Source of the DNA: Favolaschia claudopus
Lineage: Eukaryota > Basidiomycota > Agaricomycetes > Agaricales > Mycenaceae
DNA length: 64,000 bases
Assembly: GCA_037176885.1 (NCBI GenBank)
Contig: JAWWNJ010000044.1
Span: forward strand, 186,001-250,000
Direction: 5' to 3'
Position numbers and translations under genes: made by a program
The notes under the pieces: model-generated
Told to the model about the DNA's origin: nothing
Seen by the model: only the letters and a program-made list of their open reading frames with translations
Database searches by the model: none
In this document: one piece after another, positions 57,048 through 64,000 of the stretch
Position numbering within the stretch: the stretch's first letter is position 1
Layout: every line of letters begins with the position of its first letter

Positions 57048-60000
57048 TTAGGACGGCGAGTCGCTCGAGCTGCGAACCGGTGTTCCGCATATGACCACCC
57101 ACAAGATATTGTTCCCAACATGGAGGGTCTTATCCGTCATGCCTTGCGCTTTACCCATGAAAGAAGCCATAGTGAAGCCGGCGACTATAAACGACCCAAT
57201 AGGCACCTCACCGCCTTTCCACCGAGGAAGCATGGTGGAGAGGTCGCGTATGTTGGTATGAAAGTCGAAGTCCACGCCGCGAGCGTCGTAGACAGGAACT
57301 AAACCAGTGATTGTTAGCACTCGACCATTACTATGCGCAGGAAATGCAAAGGATTAATCACCTTCGTCGTCATACTTCAGAGAGTAAGCTGAAGAGAATT
57401 GAGATGAAGGGCCTCCAGCGCCTTCACGTGGCTTAGACTGCGCATCAGCCTTCTTCGGGGACTCGATGTACCTAAACAGAGGTTTCTTGACAATTTTCGC
57501 CAGGACTTGTCATCTCGTCAACGAAGGCTTGTGAACGAAACGACAGGTGGTCCGTACCTTCTTTGCTAGTGTCCACTGGATTCAAGCGAGTCGACAGCTG
57601 CAGGGCCTTCGCGTTGATCGCGCAGTGGATAGTGTCTTGGCCGAAACAAATACAAACAAAAGATTCAGTTCTCTCCCAATCTTGGTTGTGCACCAAGAGA
57701 GATATATATTTGCGATAGCGCGGCGGGGTACCAGCCGAGGCAACAGGACTCATTATGTGGCTCTCGGTACACATGCCTGGGAGGACGGCGATAGCCACAT
57801 GCTTCCCGTAGTTAATACGGTAGGCATTGACCATGCCGGGGCCTGTCGGGCGCATGATAAAAGCAGAGGGACGCGCGCGTGCCGGATTGAAGTAGGGGTC
57901 GTTGAGCTCGAAGGTCATGGCACTGAGTATGGTGCTAGACGTAAACGCGTGAACAAAAGCTTACTTAAGAGGCGAGGAACAGAGATACGTACGTAGGGGA
58001 TGCGTTGTCCAAAAAATCCTCCCAAGTAGAGAAGCCCAAATGGCCGCCAAGCCGGTCGTCTTGATCCTCTGGCTGAGACCTGTCGAACGACGGCAGCATT
58101 CTCTTTCCTCCGCTGCTCATGCATTCAGATATGGCCAAAAGGTGGTGAAAGACACCCACAGCAACGGACAGAGGTCGTCGTATATGCCCTTGATGGCTTC
58201 GTCCTGAAGACGTTCATCGTACACCTCACAGGTGACAGGAGGTACGCTGTACGGCAAAGAGTCAGAGTCGAGAGTAACGACGAATTGAAAGGAAAGGAAG
58301 CATTAGAAAAATGTTCGACACGTACTAGTTGATTGGGAGGGCCTCAACTTCTTCCTGCGTCTTGGCCTTCTTTGGAGTAGACGGGCTGCTTTCGGGACCA
58401 CGCACGTCCGACTTGGTTGGACTGGATCTTAATGAGTAAACAATCAGCAATCGGACCTCGAAAAACGGGATCAAATAAATACTGGTCGTCCACCGTAGAG
58501 GCCTCCGAGTTCTTTCGCTTAGGTGTGAACATTCGAGCGAGGTCGATCCTAAGATTGAGCGCTGCATGAGGCACCAAAAAACAAACATAAAGATGGTAGA
58601 CGAACTTGTTAGGAGACTTGGGCGGAGACGCGGGGAAAATGCCCTGGTGAATGTTATGAGCCGCCGATGAAACGTGGCCTTCTGAGGTAGGAGGACGGGC
58701 CAACAACAACGAAGCAGGCTTGAAAGCAGGCATGAGCTCTGTTTCCACGTCGTTGTCGCCTCCCGAGCGTACAGCCTACAACGGCAGAAAATGTGAAAGG
58801 GGGGTCGAGGACGCAGATTAGGACAATATCACCTTAAGGCCGGACAGGGTACCGACTGTGGACAAGCCTGGACCGTTGATTAGAGCAGTCCGATCTTTGC
58901 GAGGTGGTGTCGAAGGAGGAGGACCAACGGCGCTCTCTTGAGTCGCGGAATCGGACATAGGAGCATCGGCGCTCTTCACACCGCCGTCGCCTGGGTTCGC
59001 GCCCTAACAAACAGGCGGTTACGAAGGATGAAGAAATAAGTTGGGGGAAATACAGACTGTTTCGGGTTGATCAACGGCCGGCTGATGCAAAGCGGGCATA
59101 ATTCGTCCGAGAAAATCTTCGGTGAAAGCAGCAAACTGAGTGCGAAACATGTCGGACACGTAACTAAAGACCTTAGAGCGGCAATATATGAAATGTATAT
59201 CCACATACCCTTCCATATGAGTCTTGATGTCGTCGGTTGCTTTACCGACAGTCTCTTGAGGAGAGGTGCTGACAAAAAAATTATTTTTCAGCGGGCGATA
59301 TATTTAGATAGACAGTGCACTCACGATTGAGCCTGATGAGCGGAAACAGGAGCGTTGACGGCAGGAGACCTATTGGTGTGTATATATGTCAGTATGCGAA
59401 CAAAACAAGACGAGGCACCCACCCAGCAGAAGAGACGGTGTTCGACTCCGTTGATTGCACGCTAAGGGCACGTCACATACGCCGGCGTAAAGGCGGGACA
59501 AAACTCACGAAACATTGTCCGGTTCGTCAACCGTTGCGCTGGAAGCAGCGGACTTAGCTCCTCCAGTACGACGGCCTTTCTTATTCTTGGTTGGCGACCC
59601 TTCCACAGACTGTGAAGAACGTCTAGTCTCCTGTGAACCGGTCGTAGAGGCACGAGTAGCGCTCCTGCGAGAAGAAGGCGTAAGTACACTTATACATGAA
59701 AGCTGGCAGCACCACAAACCGAGTGGGCATAGCAGGCGGAAGCGTGCTGTTATCATTGAATGAGACAAGCATGCAATATAAACGACAACAATTATTACCT
59801 GGCTTTCACTGCACTGCCTTTAGTGAACATACTACGCAAACATTAGCCACTTTCGACGGCCATATAAAAGGATTATTGACTCACGCGTCGTCAGGCTTAA
59901 TTTCAGCGGCCCTGGAGAGCGCCGTGTAATATTAGAACACAAAGTCGGTAGAAGATATAGATTTTGTACTGACTCCTCGTCCGTATCCTGAGCACGTTGC

Positions 60001-60571
60001 CTGATTTAGACAAGGAGAGGTGAGTAAAATCTGCTAAGCAATGGTCAAGAATAACACGAACTTTTTTTTTCCCAACCTGCGCTTCTTGGGAGTGGGAACA
60101 ACGACAACATCGTCGTCGGAATGGGCGTTGGCTGCTTCTGCCTCGTCGTGAGACATTGCGGAACTTCAATCGCTTTAGAACAACGGCTAGGGGATGAGAT
60201 GAGGTTACACGTACAGCTCGCTTTCTCCGTCCATGATACGCTTGCTGTTGAAGAAGTCAATATGAGGGAGCGAAAGACGGCGAGTCGATTACCTGTCAAT
60301 CTCGTCACTGGAATAGACAGACAACTCGGAATCGTCGTTTATGAACACACGATCAGTTTCGGTCTCAGAAAGAACTGCTTCACTGGCGAAGCGTGTCGAT
60401 TTCGAGAAGCGGGATGGTTGACCATAAATACCTAGCGCTGAACGAGTCCTCGTCGATGGCCTCGTAGTCGATAAGTGGAGAGGTCGAGCGGATACTAGAG
60501 GGCGATGTCAGAAGACGGCTGAACGGGAACATCCGCAAGAGTTTGGCGTGCCTGGTAGGAAAAAGGGTCAT
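57048..60571 (-). CDS. Large multi-exon protein with disordered N-terminus and OB-fold-like C-terminus
   Basis: At least a dozen small exons join from the ATG at 60571 (TLFPTRHAKLLRMF) to the stop at 57048. The N-terminal half is acidic and Ser-rich, with likely nuclear signals (VVVVPTPKKRR, SPTKNKKGRRTGG, MFTPKRKNSEAS) and many SP/TP sites. Folded parts lie in GYVSDMFRTQFAAFTEDFL, GFSTWEDFLDNASPT, then MTFELNDPYFNPARARP to NAYRINYGKHVAIAVLPG. The last exon reads PVYDARGVDFDFHTNIRDL, LPRWKGGEVPIGSFIVAG and NNILWVVICGTP, beta-rich and OB-like. The 5.5 kb pseudogene is a relative in this last part. One or two introns are ambiguous (59.9-60.0 kb and 58.2 kb). A single-strand DNA-binding role is inference. 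Confidence 0.6.
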
Positions 60572-60924
60572 ACGATGCAGACAAATTTTTTGTCTTGAGG
60601 TACCGACTTTTAAACCGGCCACTCCAACTTGCCATCAGCCATTCAGGAAGGAGTTAACCTTGAAATCAGAGGCCATCACGTTGCATCACGATGCGCGTTC
60701 GGGGTCCAAACCGAACTTCCGATACGCAGATCTTGGATCAGAAGCGCGGGGAATCGAGAAGCCCCAATAGCCGTCGTCGCTTCGAATACTTCCAAATCAA
60801 GAGAATTACTAAAAAGGAGCTATGATACTCTAATGGTTATCATTAGCAATAAAATAAAATAATATGCGGCGGATACTTTCACCTCTTATACTAAAGTGCA
60901 GTCCAAAGCACACATCACCCTTAG

Positions 60925-62221
60925 CGCTACACGACGCACAGTGGTGGCATCTACTTGATCCTCAACGACAAGCCCATGGATTTCGACCAACATTTCGATC
61001 TCACCCAAGCAGGCAAGTGGACATTGACCATCTACCATTTTCGAGAACCGGACCGATAACATCTTATATTCAGTGTCAGCTCTCGACGTGTTGATAAGTG
61101 AAAGGCAGACTGACGCGCGGGAGACGCAGAACTGCAGCGTCCAGTATTTGAGTAATTTAAATGTAAGTACCGCTTTATTCGGCGAATTGACGAGGAGTCA
61201 CCACTGCGTAGCTGGACGACGTCGTGGTACAAGAAACAACTGGACAAGGCCGAGCGTCGTGGCGTCTTGGAGTCATGAATGCTGAAGGCGCAATAGAGCA
61301 TGAGCTGTCAATTCGCGTCATCGGCATCCTGTCGAAGGTTGAGCTCGTACCAGGAAAACTGAATAAGTGCGTATAGTATCTATCAGTCCGGTAACGGCTG
61401 TACCAGTATGGGTGGAAGTAACACCGTGTTTATCCTAGGTGTACACCCGACAAAGTCGCGAACCTCTGTCAGCGCGTGGAACTCGTGGGTTTGGGATCCG
61501 AGCTTTTCAAAGCGGCAGTCAGCAATACAAGACCCATACTGGAGATGCTGACGCGTTATTTTGGTGCACAACGAGTGTCCGAGTGGAACATCGGAGAGGA
61601 TAACGGACAGTACCATCTCAACTGCACCTGCTTGTATCTGACGCGCACCGGCGACGGAGTGGACGACGCCGAACTTCAAGAGATAGCATTTGGACGGGGA
61701 GTGGACCCTCTGGGCGAGTTCCGCAGATTTCGGTCGGCAGGATTAATACACACCGCCCAAAATCAGGTCAAGTTTTTCAGACGTAGCAGCGCAGCCGACG
61801 GGTAAGTGGCTTCGTTTTGAATGCATCAATCTCATGGACAAGTCTCATAGAAGACACACTCTGTACGAAGCGTTCCCAGCAAATTTCCGCAAAGGCGACA
61901 TCGTCGAAGTACAGGGATCCGTTCTGTCGTTTTCCAGCAAGCACAAAGTCATCAAGACTATCTTCCAGATGAACGCGTTGACTTTATTGAATTCTAAGTA
62001 TTCGAAGGTAAGTAGAGAGTCTTCTATGCGGCAATGTCGAGCCATTGGTTTACGAATGTTGTCCGAAGGAAGCCGAAAGACGAAGGTCGCTGGAACCAAA
62101 GACCACACGCATGCGCTCGACGCTGAAGAGAAAGCAAGTCTTCGCGGAAGAGGACGCCGAAGTTGGAAAGACGAGGAGGAAGTTCAAGGACTTGCACATT
62201 GAGGAAGACAGCGGGACATGA
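60925..62221 (+). pseudogene. OB-like hypothetical gene with one frame break, divergent to its neighbour
   Basis: Exons read GGIYLILNDKPMDFDQHFDL and GKWTLTIYHFREPDR, then a frame change near 61055, DNILYSVSALDVLISERQ, LDDVVVQETTGQGRASWRLG, the exon CTPDKVANLCQRVELVG through RYFGAQRVSEWNIGED to FFRRSSAADG, then RRHTLYEAFPANFRKGDIVE with VQGSVLSFSSKHKVIK. The C-terminus is basic (STLKRKQVFAEED) and ends at 62221. All other junctions agree in phase. The GDIVEVQGSVLSF strand pair is the kind seen in OB folds. The 5' exon was not found. If the frame break is an assembly error the gene would be intact. Confidence 0.5.
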
Positions 62222-62258
62222 GAGTGGCGTGAGATTGTTACGTAACACAATGTCTACT

Positions 62259-63500
62259 TCAAAAACCGAAGTGCTCTACCCTATGGTCAACGAATGGAAC
62301 TCGATACACCAAGCTATCTGAACGCTGATAAGTTGTATAAATCGTAGGACTACTTCCCCAATTGAGCATGAAACTCAGCACACAATCTTTCGAGAAAGTT
62401 CCTACAGGCTTGCATAACGCGCGCTTTGCTTCGTCCATCCACACGTCGCCGCTGACGAAGATGCTGCTCAAAAGCGGGCACAGGTGTTCACCTTCATCAG
62501 GCTGGATGTCTACCAGCGCGAGGAGGGTGGCTCTGCAAGACGATTGCAGATCGAGAATGGTGAGACGAGGGAACCTTCGGAGGATGGCTTTGAACGTATC
62601 GTTGTTGCAGACGTTCATAGTCAACGACAACGAGGTAACGGTGGACGGCACACCAAACATCAGGTAGTCCGCCTGCGCGTCCCAACCACGATACTCCACG
62701 CTCTGGAGCATGGGCGTGTCCAATGCCGTCAGCATCCTCGCCATAATACGATCCACACCGTCCGCCCGGAGGTGTAGGAGGGATGGCAAACGACATCTAT
62801 GACCAGCGTCGGCGAACAGGTTGGCAGGGAAGTCGATAAAATGCGCGCAATCCAAATGAAGGTGGGTGAGAGCGGTACAAGTGACGAGCACGTTGTTTAT
62901 CACTCTCCAAGCGATAGGGGGACGCGGGTTGGGCACAGAGCCGAATCGCAAGCGTAGGAGGGAAGATAGATCCGTTGCAGGGCTTATCCAAGAGGACGAA
63001 TGTCGTATAGACAAGGTTGTCAAGCGAGAACGAGGCAAGACGGCCGGCATCGTCGAGATATTCTCCATCGGCAGCGTGTGGACCCGGCGGAAGTCAAGGG
63101 TACGGACGCTAGTACTGGAGGAACAGGCCAGCCAATTGAGCACACCAGCAGACCACTCAAGCCCGTTGTTGTAGAGTGAAATCCGATCCCAACGGTCTGC
63201 GACGGAGTCGATGACATGCACAATGCGAGGGAAATTGTCTTTGAAGGAAACAGCCTGAACTCTAGTGAACCCAGTCGAGAAATGTAGGTGCAGTTCTCGT
63301 TGCGCCGATCTACGAAACCAGTCCGCAAGCTCTTCTGAGGTCGAGAGTCGATCGATGAAGACGGCGTCCCAGAACCTCGCGTCCTTTTCAATAAGGTCTC
63401 GCCAGCGACGGTTGACGGCAATGAAATTGAGAAGCTCCCATCTGTAACACCCAGGTCGATCTTCGAACGATTTCCGCGCAAGAACCAAAATGTCGCTCAT
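62259..63500 (-). CDS. F-box/LRR protein, 5' exon(s) unresolved
   Basis: An open frame of 429 codons runs from 63548, but its first codon there is TTG. The first in-frame ATG is at 63500, inside the F-box (SERLPSEIMSDILVLARKS). The F-box therefore begins upstream, and an acceptor at about 63533 probably joins a preceding exon reading HNGFDERKTKAPQ (donor GTGAGT near 63711). The body is leucine-rich with repeats (SLYNNGLEWSAGVLNWLACS, LTTLSIRHSSSWISP, LTHLHLDCAHFIDFP, FPRLTILDLQSSCRA). It would act as a substrate adaptor of SCF ubiquitin ligases, as known for F-box proteins. The end is 38 bases from the stop of the converging forward gene. Confidence 0.65.
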   Translation of the reverse strand: MSDILVLARKSFEDRPGCYRWELLNFIAVNRRWRDLIEKDARFWDAVFIDRLSTSEELADWFRRSAQRELHLHFSTGFTRVQAVSFKDNFPRIVHVIDSVADRWDRISLYNNGLEWSAGVLNWLACSSSTSVRTLDFRRVHTLPMENISTMPAVLPRSRLTTLSIRHSSSWISPATDLSSLLRLRFGSVPNPRPPIAWRVINNVLVTCTALTHLHLDCAHFIDFPANLFADAGHRCRLPSLLHLRADGVDRIMARMLTALDTPMLQSVEYRGWDAQADYLMFGVPSTVTSLSLTMNVCNNDTFKAILRRFPRLTILDLQSSCRATLLALVDIQPDEGEHLCPLLSSIFVSGDVWMDEAKRALCKPVGTFSKDCVLSFMLNWGSSPTIYTTYQRSDSLVYRVPFVDHRVEHFGF

Positions 63501-64000
63501 TATCTCGCTCGGCAAGCGTTCACTGGGATCGCCCTGAATACCAAACAAAAAGCGTGTGTCAACTGAAATCGAAAGACTGTGCAGCGGACGCAGAACGCAC
63601 GGCTGGTTTTCGCCTCAATTCTGGACAAGACGCGCCTGCTAGTCTTTAAGGGAGGTCAGCATGGTGGTACTAAGATAATAATTGGTGATGAAAGTCGACT
63701 CACTTGAGGCGCTTTCGTCTTCCTTTCATCGAAACCGTTATGTGGCGCGACGACTCTACGTTGGTATCCCTAACCTTATTATATCAAAAGGCGGAGATGT
63801 TCGCATCGGCGAAGGAATAGAAGTCTCAGCAGTTCATTTCCTGATTGATGGAACTTATCTAGAAACTTAACGAAAATTTCCGGGCGCTAAGTCTTATTGG
63901 CTGGCTATGTGGACACCGCGGTGCGTACAACAATTCAGTCTCATTGAACTTTAACGCCCGCAGTAATCAGTCAGCATAATCACTCCTCTCATTCAACCAC
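63501..64000. other. 5' region of the F-box gene
   Basis: Holds the likely upstream exon of the F-box gene (about 63712-63775 on the reverse strand). Nothing else was recognised. Confidence 0.35.

Noticed and set aside
1..64000. CRISPR array or prokaryotic defence system
   Set aside because: Introns and fungal gene families exclude a prokaryotic source. The only tandem array is three 21 bp units at 30220-30282.

Overview
The window reads as nuclear DNA of an Agaricomycete (mushroom-forming basidiomycete). The support is internal: genes are split by many 45-60 base GT-AG introns. The families present are typical of such genomes: repeated F-box/leucine-rich proteins, T5orf172-type GIY-YIG proteins, Spt5-like NGN proteins, SET-domain genes and Agaricomycete-type kinases. 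The transposon set is a Helitron, a CACTA/Tnp2 element, a Plavaka relic, a LINE relic and small inverted-repeat elements. No rRNA, tRNA, CRISPR array or bacterial operon was seen. Exon structures were inferred by hand from splice sites and open frames.

Left third (1-25 kb). A partial gene runs off the left edge, followed by a single-exon 404-residue gene. From 4.9 to 9.3 kb two diverged direct repeats bracket a cassette: an OB-fold-like gene with a nonsense codon, an F-box/LRR relic and a T5orf172 gene. A complete 225 bp inverted-repeat element with a perfect 8 bp target duplication sits at 10.3 kb. A six-exon, apparently intact CACTA/Tnp2-type transposase occupies 13.8-17.9 kb. A two-exon membrane-anchored protein follows at 19 kb, GC-rich hairpin clusters lie at 21.6 kb, and a four-exon F-box gene spans 23.1-25.2 kb.

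Middle (26-47 kb). Here are a kinase-domain scrap, a six-exon membrane-anchored kinase-like gene, and a broken LINE carrying a 74 bp internal duplication and an inverted-repeat insertion. Next come a short Spt5-like NGN gene, a frameshifted SET-domain pseudogene, an unrecognised gene at 34.6-36.2 kb, and an 87 bp mini-element with perfect terminal repeats and a 9 bp target duplication. A Ulp1/C48 SUMO-protease-like gene, a small four-exon gene and a Plavaka transposase relic follow. Then about 4.7 kb holds no supported gene, before a T5orf172 pseudogene and a 0.7 kb AT-rich repetitive tract.

Right third (48-64 kb). The dominant feature is an uninterrupted 2453-codon Helitron RepHel gene (HUH, Y2 and Pif1-type helicase) with a C-terminal ubiquitin-protease-like domain. 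A small spliced gene starts 14 codons after its stop codon, in the same frame. Beside the Helitron 5' end lies a compact three-gene group (one forward, one reverse, one forward). Two of the three carry OB-fold-like modules, and one is a relative of the 5.5 kb gene. An F-box gene closes the window.

Overall the region looks like accessory, transposon-dense sequence. The best candidate for an under-described system is the Helitron with its protease domain, its small downstream gene and the adjacent OB-fold-like genes.
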